From contig JAWKTZ010000008.1 of assembly GCA_041398845.1 (NCBI GenBank), positions 62,001 to 126,000 of the forward strand: DNA of 64,000 nucleotides. The letters run 5' to 3'. Every line of letters starts with the position of its first letter. The first letter of the stretch is position 1. This document shows positions 1 to 8,704 of this stretch, one piece after another. Source of the stretch: Fuerstiella sp041398845. GTDB taxonomy: Bacteria; Planctomycetota; Planctomycetia; Planctomycetales; Planctomycetaceae. A model generated the notes under the pieces. That model did not search any database. It was not told the origin of the DNA and saw only the letters and a list, made by a program, of their open reading frames with translations. Both the position numbers and the translations under genes were made by a program.

Positions 1-1
1 C

Positions 2-904
2 GGCGGCCCCTGTGGCAGCGGAGGTCACTTTGATCTGACCGGCCTGTTTGTCGGCAGTGAAGGGACGTTTGGTGTTGTCACAAAGGTCTGGGTCCGGATT
101 ACTCGCAACCCCGCCGCGTATCGCACGATGCTGGCGATTTTCGATTCCATCGACGACACAACTCAGGCGATCAGCAACATTATCGGTGCCGGTATCGTCC
201 CGGCAGCTCTGGAAATGATGGACAAAGGAATTGTCGGAGCTCTTGAAGAAGCCTTCCATTTCGGATTTCCTCTGGATGCCGAAGCCGTTCTGTTGATCGA
301 AGTGGACGGTCTGGAAGTTTCCGTCGATGCGGAAGCCGCCACGATCACGGAACTCTGCAAACAAACCGGCGCCCGGGAAGTTCGGCTGTCGCAAACGGAG
401 CAGGAACGCGCATTGCTCTGGAAATGCCGCAAGCAGGCCTTCGGGGCCATCGGTCGACTCAGCCCCAGCTATTGCACTCAGGACGGCGTGGTTCCTCGCA
501 CCAGGGTTCCGGAGATCCTGCGATTTATCGCTGACGTCAGTCAGCGCCACGACATTCGGATTGTCAACGTGTTTCATGCCGGAGACGGTAATCTGCATCC
601 GATTCTGCTGTTTGACGAACGCAACGTCGAACAGGTCCAGCGAGTCATGCGGGCCAGCGACGAGATTCTGCAGAAATGCATCGACCTGGGAGGCAGCGTC
701 ACTGGAGAACACGGCATTGGTGTCGAGAAAATCAGTTTCATGAATCGTTTGTTCAGCGACAACGATCTGGCCGTGATGGAAGATGTCCGCAAAGTCTTCA
801 ATCCCGACGGACGCTGCAGCCCCGGAAAACTTCTCCCAACCGCCGGAGCCTGCGGCATGGAACACATTCCTCAATCCCATCCCGCTCGCCGCGCCGCTCT
901 TTAG
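2..904 (+). CDS. glcD: Glycolate oxidase FAD-binding subunit GlcD (5' truncated)
   Basis: This is the C-terminal part of the FAD-linked subunit of glycolate oxidase, which oxidises glycolate to glyoxylate and passes electrons on through GlcE and GlcF. The frame is open from base 2, so the start codon lies before the window. The first visible residues (GGPCGSGGHFDLTGL, then GSEGTFG) belong to the FAD-binding PCMH domain. The C-terminal FAD-oxidase domain follows, with HAGDGNLHP and GEHGIGVEK as the diagnostic motifs. glcE and glcF follow on the same strand, which supports the three-subunit enzyme rather than a stand-alone D-lactate dehydrogenase. A related 2-hydroxy acid (D-lactate) as true substrate cannot be excluded. 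Confidence 0.9.
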   Translation, partial: GGPCGSGGHFDLTGLFVGSEGTFGVVTKVWVRITRNPAAYRTMLAIFDSIDDTTQAISNIIGAGIVPAALEMMDKGIVGALEEAFHFGFPLDAEAVLLIEVDGLEVSVDAEAATITELCKQTGAREVRLSQTEQERALLWKCRKQAFGAIGRLSPSYCTQDGVVPRTRVPEILRFIADVSQRHDIRIVNVFHAGDGNLHPILLFDERNVEQVQRVMRASDEILQKCIDLGGSVTGEHGIGVEKISFMNRLFSDNDLAVMEDVRKVFNPDGRCSPGKLLPTAGACGMEHIPQSHPARRAAL

Positions 905-907
905 ACC

Positions 908-941
908 GGGAGCCCCGGCGGGCCGGGAGCCCCGGCGGGCG
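908..941. repeat. 17-bp GC-rich tandem repeat, two copies
   Basis: Two adjacent copies of a 17-base unit beginning GGGAGCCCCGGCGGG lie at 908-924 and 925-941, just after the glcD stop. They differ only at the last base. They have no coding potential and run directly into a longer tandem repeat. Confidence 0.75.
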
Positions 942-1076
942 TGGGCGTTGGGACGATGGGTTTGGAATCAGAAACGGTGAAGCGCCGAGGTGGGTGAAGG
1001 GGATTAGCGTGGGCGTTGGGACGATGGGTTTGGAATCAGGGATGGTGAAGCGCCGAGGTGGGTGAAGGGGATTGGC
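941..1076. repeat. 68-bp tandem repeat, two copies, between glcD and glcE
   Basis: Copy 1 (941-1008) and copy 2 (1009-1076) share the start GTGGGCGTTGGGACGATGGG and the end GGTGGGTGAAGGGGATT. They differ at only a few bases around 971-977 and 1005-1007. They fill most of the 0.2-kb gap between two genes of an otherwise compact cluster. Short ORFs across them are artefacts of the repeat. Confidence 0.8.
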
Positions 1077-1117
1077 GGCGGAGGCGAGATGTTGGTTTTT
1101 GCAATTGAGGTTTGCGT

Positions 1118-2206
1118 GTGAGTGATGTTTCGACGAATGTGGTGTTGATGCCGACGACTGCCAAAGACGTTGCTGATGCCGTCTGCGCAGCGATCGCTCA
1201 GGGAGCGAAGCTTTCGACCAGTCGCGATGACGCGGATGATGATTCGACCGTCCGCCGTGTGGATTTGAGCAACATGGCGGCCGTTGTGGATTATCCGGCT
1301 CGCGATATGACCATTACTGTTCAGGGCGGTCTGCGAGTCAGCGAACTGGCGGCGATTCTGGCGGTGGAAAAACAACAGTTGCCGTTGGATTGTTCTGACA
1401 ATACGTTAACGGTTGCGGCGCTGGTGGCCGGCAACACGGCAGGCCCGAGACAGTTCGGATACGGGACCGCTCGCGATTATCTGATCGGAGTGGAAGCTGT
1501 CGACGGTCAGGGACGAATTTTTCATGCTGGCGGGCGCGTTGTCAAAAACGTGGCGGGCTATGATCTTTGCCGACTGCTGGTGGGCTCGCGCGGTTCGCTG
1601 GGAATTCTGACTCAACTGACCTTCAAGCTGAAGCCACTGCCGGAACATTCTCTGGGCATCGCGTTTGCTTTCCGTGACGTCGACCGTCTGGAAGCAACTC
1701 TGAACCGACTGAACACCACCGCCGCAGCGCCGGTGATCCTGGACATCGCGGCGAGTCCCGATGACCACACCTTCGTCCTGCGGCTGGCAGTGGAAGGCAC
1801 GCAGGAGGCCTGTCAGTGGCAGGCTGAACAGCTTTCCACAGACTGTTCTGAAGGTTCAATCGTTGCCTTTGGCGATGAGGCACAAGGTTCTGTACGGGAT
1901 TACTGTCAGAACCCGGCCAGCGGATGGACGGATGGTGCGATCCGAATTCAGACATTGCCGTCCCGTGTGGTGACGATTGCTCGGGCGCTGAACAATGCCG
2001 GCTGTCGGGTTCACGGTCACGCGGGCAATGGAATTCTGTACGTGACGGGGAATCCTCAGCAGCTTCGGGTTGATTGTGAACAACTGGTCGCGAAGTATTC
2101 CGGCAACGTGACTGACTGGCAAACCGATCATCCGGGCAAATCGACTGATGCTCTGTCCGTTCGACTGCGACGGGCCTTCGATCCACATTCTGTCTTTGCG
2201 AAATAG
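1118..2206 (+). CDS. glcE: Glycolate oxidase FAD-binding subunit GlcE
   Basis: This is the second FAD-binding subunit of glycolate oxidase, shorter than GlcD and about the usual GlcE length (362 residues from this start). The N-terminal half has the PCMH FAD-binding pattern: LPLDCSDNTLTVAALVAGN, GTARDYLIGVEAVDGQG, then VKNVAGYDLCRLLVGSRGSLGI. The C-terminal half is weaker, and VHGHAGNGILYV corresponds to the GDGN-like segment of the family. The GTG at 1118 is chosen because GAGG at 1107-1110 sits seven bases upstream; a TTG at 1112 is also possible but poorly spaced. It lies after glcD and ten bases before glcF, so co-translation with glcF is likely. Confidence 0.88.
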   Translation: MSDVSTNVVLMPTTAKDVADAVCAAIAQGAKLSTSRDDADDDSTVRRVDLSNMAAVVDYPARDMTITVQGGLRVSELAAILAVEKQQLPLDCSDNTLTVAALVAGNTAGPRQFGYGTARDYLIGVEAVDGQGRIFHAGGRVVKNVAGYDLCRLLVGSRGSLGILTQLTFKLKPLPEHSLGIAFAFRDVDRLEATLNRLNTTAAAPVILDIAASPDDHTFVLRLAVEGTQEACQWQAEQLSTDCSEGSIVAFGDEAQGSVRDYCQNPASGWTDGAIRIQTLPSRVVTIARALNNAGCRVHGHAGNGILYVTGNPQQLRVDCEQLVAKYSGNVTDWQTDHPGKSTDALSVRLRRAFDPHSVFAK

Positions 2207-2215
2207 TTCTCACCC

Positions 2216-3589
2216 ATGTCGGATTCTCAATCTGAACCGCAGACATCGGCTCTTGGCCAGTCCATTCCGTACGAACTGTTTCTGGACTGCGTTCATTGCG
2301 GGCTGTGTACATCGGCCTGCCCCACATACGTCGAAACCGGAAATGAAAACGACGGTCCTCGCGGGCGTATTTATCTGATGCGTTCTGTCGTGGACGGGCG
2401 ACTGAATCTGACGGAAAAAGTGAAAGGACATCTGGACCTGTGTCTGGACTGTCGAAGCTGCGAAACCGCATGTCCGTCGGGGGTGCAGTACGGACGGCTG
2501 CTGGAACCGTTTCGAGTGGAGATGCATGAAGGCAAACAGGCAGCCGCGTCATTGACAGACGGCGACGCGCCGCCGACCATTCACAATGCGAACCCCGATT
2601 GGTTTCATCGCTGGATTCTGTACGGGCTGTTTCCCAGTCGAAGTCGCATGGTCTGGGCTCTGAAGCCGGCTCGCTGGATGCAGATGCTGAAACTGGATCG
2701 TTTTGTTGAAGCCACCGGACTGACCAGACTGCTGCCGGAGCGCCTGCGACGCATGCAGCAGCAACTTCCTGCGTTGGGAAAACAGCAGCCACCACTGCCG
2801 GCCTTTCTTCCAGCCAAAGGAGAACGTCGGGCGACCGTGGGACTGTTTCTGGGGTGCGTTGCCGACGCGATGTTTCGTCAGGTTCACTGGGCGACGGCTC
2901 GAGTGCTTCAGGAAAACGGCTGCGATGTTGTGATCCCATCGTCTCAGGTCTGCTGTGGAGCGATTCATTATCACAGTGGCGCGTCCGCGCCGGCGATCGA
3001 ACTGATGCGCCGGAATTCGGCTGCATTTGATCACGACAACCTGGATGCCATTATTGTCAACGTGGCGGGTTGCGGAGCGATGCTGAAGGATTATTCACAC
3101 ATCGCCGCTGAAATTGCCGGCGACCAGACTCTCGACACCGCCGGCTTTGTCAGCAAAGTCCGCGACGTGTCAGAATTCCTTGTCGAACTGGGTGTTCGAC
3201 CACCAACCGGAACCATTGACGCGGTGGTTGCCTATCAGGACGCCTGCCACCTGCAGCATGCTCAGCAGATTCGCGAACAGCCTCGACACCTGCTGTCGTG
3301 TATCCCGGGCGTGACCTTAATGCCTGTTGCCGAAGCCGAACTGTGTTGCGGAGCGGCCGGAAGTTACAACCTGACGCAACCGGACATGGCCGACCGCCTG
3401 GGCCGTCGGAAGGTCGCGAACCTGCTGCAGACAAAGCCGGACATCATTGTCAGTGGCAACGCGGGTTGCTCGCTTCAGCTTCAGGCTCAGTTAAAAGCAG
3501 CCGGTGCGGCGGTGCCTGTTCTGCATCCGATGGAACTGCTTGATCTGAGTTATCGCCAACAGTCTCTGACAGCACTGGATTCGCAATGA
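2216..3589 (+). CDS. glcF: Glycolate oxidase iron-sulfur subunit GlcF
   Basis: GlcF is the electron-transfer subunit of glycolate oxidase. Two ferredoxin-type 4Fe-4S motifs are intact near the N-terminus: Cys25, Cys28, Cys31 and Cys35 (CVHCGLCTSACP), and Cys76, Cys79, Cys82 and Cys86 (CLDCRSCETACP). The rest carries the two CCG domains of the heterodisulfide-reductase-like family, seen as CCGAIHYHSG and CCGAAGSYN. The length of 457 residues is slightly above the usual 400-410, mostly through the linker after the second cluster. The stop overlaps the start of the HAD gene as ATGA (3586-3589), which indicates translational coupling. Confidence 0.93.
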   Translation: MSDSQSEPQTSALGQSIPYELFLDCVHCGLCTSACPTYVETGNENDGPRGRIYLMRSVVDGRLNLTEKVKGHLDLCLDCRSCETACPSGVQYGRLLEPFRVEMHEGKQAAASLTDGDAPPTIHNANPDWFHRWILYGLFPSRSRMVWALKPARWMQMLKLDRFVEATGLTRLLPERLRRMQQQLPALGKQQPPLPAFLPAKGERRATVGLFLGCVADAMFRQVHWATARVLQENGCDVVIPSSQVCCGAIHYHSGASAPAIELMRRNSAAFDHDNLDAIIVNVAGCGAMLKDYSHIAAEIAGDQTLDTAGFVSKVRDVSEFLVELGVRPPTGTIDAVVAYQDACHLQHAQQIREQPRHLLSCIPGVTLMPVAEAELCCGAAGSYNLTQPDMADRLGRRKVANLLQTKPDIIVSGNAGCSLQLQAQLKAAGAAVPVLHPMELLDLSYRQQSLTALDSQ

Positions 3590-4299
3590 ATGTTTTGAAC
3601 GGTCGTCCCGTGATCAAAGCGGTGGTGTTTGATCTGGATGGACTGATGCTCAACACAGAAGACATCTTCGATCTGGCAGGCCGACAGTTGCTGAACCGGC
3701 GTGGAATGCAGATGACCGAGCAGATTCATCGCAGCATGCTGGGACGTCGTCCTGATGAAGCGTTTCAGGCCATGAAGGATTTGACGGGGATTACCGACAG
3801 AATTGAAGACCTGAAATCGGAGACTCGGGAACTGTTCGCGGAGATTGCTGCCCATCATCTGGCAATGATGCCGGGCCTGCTGGAACTTCTGGACCTCATC
3901 GAAGAACGGAATCTGCCCAAAGCAGTGGCCACGTCGTCACCTCGGGACTATCTTCTGGACATGCTGACACGCTTTGACCTGCTGCATCGATTTCCGCTGA
4001 CGCTGACGGCAGAAGATGTGACTCACGGAAAACCGCACCCGGAGATCTATCTTTCGGCGGCCACGCAACTGAGCGTCGATCCGGCGAACGTCCTGGTTCT
4101 GGAGGACAGCGAAACGGGAACCCGGGCTGCCGCCAGCGCGGGAGCGTTCACGGTGTCGGTACCCAACCAACATACTCACCGAGGCGACTTCAGCATGACC
4201 TCACTGCTCGCCCGCAGCCTCAGTGACCCGCAGTTACTGGGCCTGCTGGCACCGTCTGTTCAGACTGCCCGCGTGCAGGAAACCGGCGGCGTACAGTGA
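3586..4299 (+). CDS. HAD-superfamily phosphatase, beta-phosphoglucomutase-like
   Basis: A 237-residue haloacid-dehalogenase hydrolase of subfamily IA. Motif I is FDLDGLMLNTE, with nucleophile Asp16 and acid/base Asp18. Motif II is VATSSPR, the conserved Lys is in HGKPHPEIY, and motif IV is VLEDSETG, which binds Mg2+. A helical cap domain lies between motifs I and II. Family members dephosphorylate small phospho-metabolites or isomerise beta-phosphoglucose, and sequence alone does not decide which. Its four-base overlap with glcF makes 2-phosphoglycolate an attractive substrate because its product would be the oxidase substrate. That is inference from position. Confidence 0.82.
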   Translation: MNVLNGRPVIKAVVFDLDGLMLNTEDIFDLAGRQLLNRRGMQMTEQIHRSMLGRRPDEAFQAMKDLTGITDRIEDLKSETRELFAEIAAHHLAMMPGLLELLDLIEERNLPKAVATSSPRDYLLDMLTRFDLLHRFPLTLTAEDVTHGKPHPEIYLSAATQLSVDPANVLVLEDSETGTRAAASAGAFTVSVPNQHTHRGDFSMTSLLARSLSDPQLLGLLAPSVQTARVQETGGVQ

Positions 4300-4301
4300 T
4301 T

Positions 4302-5462
4302 TCAGTCGTCTTCGTCCGGTAGCGCCGCGATCCGGTCGTCGCTGAGTTCTTCGGAGGGCGAATCATCTGCGACGTCTGATGTTTCCTTTTTGTGGCTCTG
4401 GTCCTTCTTCTTTCTCTTCTTTGGTTTTGACTTCGCTGTTTCGCCTCTTCCATCCGAGTCGCTCAGAAACGCTTCTTCAAACAGGTCGTCGCTGAACATA
4501 TCGTCGACAACGGCCGGAAACGCTTTTCCGGGAGTGGTGCCGCCGCTGGATTCGGCCGCTTCTTCCGGATGAGCTTTCAGAATTTTTCGGGTGTTCTGAA
4601 CCAGGCGGACTTCGGCTTCGCGAAACTGTTTCACCATCTGGCTGATGGACTGCCAGCGTTCGTCGACATCAATTTTCAGCCCCTTCATGATGGTGTCGGC
4701 AATCTGCCTGTCAACTTTGGGCACCAGATCGAGAAGTTCGACCGGAGGCTGATTGATGTGCTGCATTACCGCATCGAGCGTCAGAGCTGCATCCCACGGG
4801 TGTCGTTTGGCATACATTTCGAAGCAGGTGACGGCATAGGAAAACACGTCAATGCGCTGGTCGGTGGGCCTGCGTTTGATGAGTTCCGGAGCCATATAGT
4901 TGGCGGTGCCGGTGCGGTTGCCGGGTTTGCGGAAATCGGGAGTATCCGGGACCGTGAGCCCAAAGTCGATGAGCTGGATTTTGTGGTCCTCCGTTACCAT
5001 GATGTTCCGAGGACAGATGTCTCGATGAATCCATTTCTGTTCGTGAAAGTAAGCCAGAGCTTCGCCGATCTGAATCATGTAGCGAGTCCGATATCGGCGC
5101 ATGTCGTCGGACTGAAGATCCACCAGCAGGCTCAGTCCCGACCCTTCCACATAGTTCATGACCAGAAAGACTTCGTCTTCCAGAGTTCGTCCGACTTCCA
5201 GCGTCCTGACGATAAACGGGTGCTTCAGGGACAGAGCGATGTCGGCTTCGGACGGCTTGTTGAGCCCCTTAAACCGTTCCTCATAGCGCGCCGTCTTGTC
5301 TTTGTCCAGCACCTTGACAGCGACGAACTGGCCGCTCATCTTGTCTTCCGCACGCCAGACTTTGGACATGCTTCCCTGGCCCACCCGAGCGATCAGATGA
5401 AATCGCTGGTTCAGATCTGTCTTCTCGACCTTGTCAGCTTTCGACTTCCCAAATAAGCTCAT
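4302..5462 (-). CDS. Soluble Ser/Thr protein kinase with charged C-terminal tail
   Basis: A 386-residue Hanks-type kinase. The glycine loop is GQGSMSKVWRA (residues 28-38), the ATP-anchoring Lys is Lys50 in AVKVL, the catalytic loop is HRDICPRN (146-153), DFG is at 166-168, and the APE motif is MAPEL. The catalytic-loop Lys that normally follows Asp by two positions is Arg152, so activity or phosphate handling may differ. No transmembrane segment is seen, so the protein is probably cytoplasmic. After residue 280 the tail becomes acidic and lysine-rich (KSKPKKRKKKD). ATG at 5462 is preferred over the in-frame ATG at 5510 because GGTGGAG precedes it at good spacing. It converges with the HAD gene; substrate unknown. 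Confidence 0.87.
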   Translation of the reverse strand: MSLFGKSKADKVEKTDLNQRFHLIARVGQGSMSKVWRAEDKMSGQFVAVKVLDKDKTARYEERFKGLNKPSEADIALSLKHPFIVRTLEVGRTLEDEVFLVMNYVEGSGLSLLVDLQSDDMRRYRTRYMIQIGEALAYFHEQKWIHRDICPRNIMVTEDHKIQLIDFGLTVPDTPDFRKPGNRTGTANYMAPELIKRRPTDQRIDVFSYAVTCFEMYAKRHPWDAALTLDAVMQHINQPPVELLDLVPKVDRQIADTIMKGLKIDVDERWQSISQMVKQFREAEVRLVQNTRKILKAHPEEAAESSGGTTPGKAFPAVVDDMFSDDLFEEAFLSDSDGRGETAKSKPKKRKKKDQSHKKETSDVADDSPSEELSDDRIAALPDEDD

Positions 5463-5620
5463 GACCACTCCACCAGAACTCGCCTTTGAACCATCACCCG
5501 CCCCTGCCATCTCCGGATTGAGTTCGTAGTGTCCCGATCAACACGGTCAGAAGTCAAGTGCTGTGACAACCGGTCACCGCGAATCTGCGGGTCCAAATCG
5601 GGTCCGGAAAGTTATGCCGA

Positions 5621-6316
5621 ATGAAAACGCTGATGGTCACCGGGACCGATACAAATGTCGGGAAAACATGGGTCACATGCGTCTTACTCCGGCAACTGAG
5701 ACAACAGGGCGTTTCTGTCGGAGCCTACAAGCCGGTGTGCAGCGGTGCTGTGCGGGGTGATGATGGTGTCTTTCACTGGGACGACATTGATCAGTTGTCG
5801 ACGGCAATCGGCGGACAGCACCCTGTGGATGTGATCTGTCCGCAGCGTTTTCTGTCAGCGGTCGCTCCCAACTTCGCGGCGGTCCTCGACGGCCGGCGAG
5901 TCGATGATGCTCTGCTGTCTGTGGGCCTGCAGAACTGGGACGGGCTGGCCGACTTTGTGATTGTGGAAGGTGCCGGTGGTCTGATGTGTCCGCTCTCCGA
6001 CAGCACCACCGTTGCCGACCTGGCGGTGCGGCTGGGCAGTCCGGTGTTGATTGTGGCGGCCAACCGACTGGGTGTCATCAATCACACGCTGTTGACCGTT
6101 GACGGCGCGATTCGTCGAGGCCTGAGGGTTGCCGGAGTTGTGCTCAACGACTGTCAGCCGGTTTGTGGCACCGACGATGCATCAACCGATTCCAATGCGC
6201 AGCAGCTTGCTCACTGGCTGAACAACATTCCTCTTTACCGCTGTGCCTGGGGCAAAACACACATTGAACCGGTGGGTGATCATTCGGAGTTTTTGCTGGT
6301 GAACGCATTTCGGTAA
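5621..6316 (+). CDS. bioD: Dethiobiotin synthetase BioD
   Basis: BioD closes the ureido ring of dethiobiotin from 7,8-diaminopelargonic acid, CO2 and ATP, the penultimate step of biotin synthesis. The P-loop near the N-terminus is GTDTNVGKTWV, followed by the substrate loop AYKPVCSGAV. The second family signature is VEGAGGLMCPLSD, and ANRLGVINHTLLT is the third conserved block. The length of 231 residues is normal. The start at 5621 begins the mature fold directly (MKTLMVTGTDTN); an in-frame start at 5563 would add about 19 residues without family support. No other bio gene is adjacent, so it appears as an isolated biotin gene. Confidence 0.92.
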   Translation: MKTLMVTGTDTNVGKTWVTCVLLRQLRQQGVSVGAYKPVCSGAVRGDDGVFHWDDIDQLSTAIGGQHPVDVICPQRFLSAVAPNFAAVLDGRRVDDALLSVGLQNWDGLADFVIVEGAGGLMCPLSDSTTVADLAVRLGSPVLIVAANRLGVINHTLLTVDGAIRRGLRVAGVVLNDCQPVCGTDDASTDSNAQQLAHWLNNIPLYRCAWGKTHIEPVGDHSEFLLVNAFR

Positions 6317-6462
6317 ATCACCAAGGAACACGGCCGATCTGCCGCAGAGGCTTTCCGGTGCATTGCGAGGTTTTGTGGACTCCGCAGTTGTTTCCGTCGT
6401 CGCATTTCTGCATCGTGTGATGACCACGGTGAAACATCGATTGAAAGAAGGGGCCAAAAGCG

Positions 6463-8016
6463 ATGTCCGGTTCGAAACGCGTGATCGCCTGTCTGATTGT
6501 TCTGACGATCCTGGGCGGCCAAATCGTCGCTCAGGAAGTGAAGCTCACGTCGCCGGAGGTGTACCAGAACATTCCGACGCGACGTGATCGCGCCGGAACG
6601 GTCGGTACTGCGCGGACTCATGTTAATTCGCAGAACTTCGTGAGACCTCAGCCCAGCATTCGCCAGAACACGCTTCGCGTCGAAAACATTGACACCGCTG
6701 CGCCGGGTCTTTCCGCTGAGATTGTCCAGAGTCCGCCTTTGATGTCTCAGCCGCCCGCCGCTCCGGTACCGACGGTTGAGCCTCAGACGGTGTTCGGTCC
6801 CGATGACGGACCGGCTCGTATCGATCTGCGTGACTTTCTGCCGGAACCTGGGCGGCAGCAGCGGCAGAACTGTGTGGCATGGGCCATTGGTTATGCCAGT
6901 TATTCGTGTCAGGTCTGTCAGCAGCGAAGAAAAAAAAATCCGACACGGCGTCACGACATCTTCAGTCCGTCGTTTATTTACAACAAACTGAATGGCGACC
7001 GTGATGATGGACTGATTGTGACCGATGCGATCACGTTTATTCACGAACATGGCTGTGCCACGCTGCAGACGATGCCTCTGGGAACTGCAACACCGGATGC
7101 CAGTGCCGACAAGGAAGCTTTTGTCTATCGTCCGTGGGATCATGAAAGGGCCGAGAATGTCGGTGATCTTCGGTATTATCTGCAGCACGGTTATCCGGTC
7201 ATTCTGGTGATCCGCAATGATGCTGTGTTCAATGGCAGGCAGCGGCTGCCGGAACCATTTCGCTGGGAGAAGACTCGCGACGAAATGAATGCCGACTTCG
7301 ACACGTATGGACCTCATGCCATCTGCGCCGTGGGGTACGATGATCAGAAACAGGCGATTCTGGTCATGAACAGCCTGGGAAGTGACTGGAAGGATGGTGG
7401 TTTCTGCTGGGTCGACTACAGGACTCTGGCCACAATTCCGTCGCGACGAACAGATTCAACCGCTCTTTGGTGTCTGGAAGCTCATGTCGTCAAGATCAAG
7501 GAATCGGTTCCGATCAATCTGGCCATGCAGCATCGCATCGGAAGAATTCGCTTTCAGTTGCTGGAGGACGGCAAGGTCTACTGCGGCGGTGACCGAGTGT
7601 CGCCGGACTCGTGGCGAATCGGCGACATGGCATGCAACGACCAGACTCTCTTTCTGCTCAGGAACGATCAGTTAGTGGCCAGCCTGAATAACCTGACAGA
7701 GGTTATCAACGATGAGGAATCTGCGGTCTGGGACCATCTGGTGCTGGGGCTGCCTCAGGACAGCGTGGTGACGATGATGGCCGCAGTGAACAGCTCGCCT
7801 CTGTTTTCGTTAACAAGTAAGGGTGGACTGTTCGAATACATTCCGCAACAGCACCGCTGGGAGCCGGTAAGAATTTCCGGAGCGAGTGATTCTGCGGCGG
7901 GTCAGATGCTGTTTGTCGATTTGAGAGATAGCCAGAGTCAGGGTCCACTGTGTGCGACGACCGCAACAGGTCAGGTCTTGATGTTTGATTCGGACAAAGG
8001 CTGGACGTCGCCTTAA
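6463..8016 (+). CDS. Exported papain-like (C1) cysteine peptidase with C-terminal domain
   Basis: A 517-residue secreted protein. Residues 1-23 form a Sec signal peptide ending near IVAQ. A linker rich in Pro and Gln precedes a C1-family peptidase domain starting at about residue 118 (ARIDLRDFLPEPG, matching the papain pro-to-mature junction). The likely nucleophile is Cys137 in QNCVAWAIGYA, the His is His285 in GPHAICAVGYD, and the Asn is Asn303 in VMNSLGSDW, so the triad order is right. About 190 C-terminal residues after the peptidase domain look beta-rich, with spaced W and hydrophobic repeats resembling a propeller-like module, but no family is recognised. It is followed on the same strand by the Gly/Cys-tailed protein gene. 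Confidence 0.82.
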   Translation: MSGSKRVIACLIVLTILGGQIVAQEVKLTSPEVYQNIPTRRDRAGTVGTARTHVNSQNFVRPQPSIRQNTLRVENIDTAAPGLSAEIVQSPPLMSQPPAAPVPTVEPQTVFGPDDGPARIDLRDFLPEPGRQQRQNCVAWAIGYASYSCQVCQQRRKKNPTRRHDIFSPSFIYNKLNGDRDDGLIVTDAITFIHEHGCATLQTMPLGTATPDASADKEAFVYRPWDHERAENVGDLRYYLQHGYPVILVIRNDAVFNGRQRLPEPFRWEKTRDEMNADFDTYGPHAICAVGYDDQKQAILVMNSLGSDWKDGGFCWVDYRTLATIPSRRTDSTALWCLEAHVVKIKESVPINLAMQHRIGRIRFQLLEDGKVYCGGDRVSPDSWRIGDMACNDQTLFLLRNDQLVASLNNLTEVINDEESAVWDHLVLGLPQDSVVTMMAAVNSSPLFSLTSKGGLFEYIPQQHRWEPVRISGASDSAAGQMLFVDLRDSQSQGPLCATTATGQVLMFDSDKGWTSP

Positions 8017-8104
8017 TTCCTGACAGGAGTTTGTTGCGACCGGTCCCGGGGCTGACTACGGTGTACGACCGTTGAATACACACATTTTCTTTACGGGGCC
8101 GAAG

Positions 8105-8704
8105 ATGAGCGACAAAACGAGCAAAGATGACCTGCGAAAAATGTATCTTGCCGGGACGGTTTCCGTGCCTGCCAGACTTCCGGGGTTGGCAGCACTGACC
8201 TTCGAAAGTATCGGCAAGGTGAATCCCGTGACTCTGGTGAAGGCACGACAGGATCTGTCGGTGCATGTGACAGTCACGCGCACATTCTTTCTGGAAGATA
8301 TCAAAGTTCTGTGGAAACCCAATGCAGGCTGCAGCGGTGATCTGAAGAACGGCAAATGGTTCGCTGGGAAGAAGGCCATTAATGAAGAGATCGAAAAGCA
8401 AATCGGCACCGATGGCTTTGACGGAATCGTCTTCGTCCGCGAAGACGCTCAGTCACTGCTGGAAACAAAATCCGGACTGACGGCCGCTGAGAACGCAGAG
8501 TACTTTCCGCCCATGCCACAGGATTTGTCCGTCAACAGCTACAACCTGAAGAAAGTCGGCTGCCTGCACGACGAATGCTGTGACTATCCGGGAGGTTCAT
8601 CCGGAGGCGGTGGTGGTGGTGGTGGCGGATGTTGCTGCTGCTGCTGCGGTGGTGGTGGCTGCAGTGGCGGTGGAAGTGGCGGTGGTGGGTGCTGCTGTTG
8701 CTAA
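8105..8704 (+). CDS. Unknown protein with an extreme Gly/Cys-rich C-terminal tail
   Basis: A 199-residue protein whose family is not recognised. Residues 1-150 look like an ordinary globular domain with mixed helix and strand (ARLPGLAALTF, VTVTRTFFLEDIKVLW, GFDGIVFVRED). A CLHDECC motif (153-159) follows, and then from residue 163 to the end the protein is almost only Gly and Cys: a run of nine Gly, six Cys, GGGGCSGGGSGGGG, and four terminal Cys. That gives 11 Cys in the last 37 residues and 15 in the whole protein. The ATG at 8105 follows GGGGCCGAAG. There is no signal peptide. Metal binding, a modified peptide substrate, or repeat-expansion by slippage are all possible; none is shown. Confidence 0.72.
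   Translation: MSDKTSKDDLRKMYLAGTVSVPARLPGLAALTFESIGKVNPVTLVKARQDLSVHVTVTRTFFLEDIKVLWKPNAGCSGDLKNGKWFAGKKAINEEIEKQIGTDGFDGIVFVREDAQSLLETKSGLTAAENAEYFPPMPQDLSVNSYNLKKVGCLHDECCDYPGGSSGGGGGGGGGCCCCCCGGGGCSGGGSGGGGCCCC
8602..8702. repeat. Trinucleotide runs (GGT)n and (TGC)n encoding the Gly/Cys tail
   Basis: The tail-coding DNA is made of short microsatellite-like blocks: GGT/GGC repeats near 8608-8628 and 8648-8660, TGC/TGT repeats near 8629-8646 and 8690-8702. All blocks stay in one frame and end exactly at the stop codon. Replication slippage could lengthen or shorten each block by whole codons. Confidence 0.7.

Noticed and set aside
941..1076. Possible CRISPR remnant between glcD and glcE
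   Set aside because: There are only two head-to-tail 68-base copies without spacers, so it is a simple tandem repeat.
1623..3026. 467-residue minus-strand reading frame
   Set aside because: It covers glcE and glcF in antisense and is rich in Arg, Ser and Pro without domain features.
4569..5456. 295-residue plus-strand reading frame
   Set aside because: It lies antisense to the Ser/Thr kinase gene and lacks any motif; the kinase frame has all catalytic motifs.
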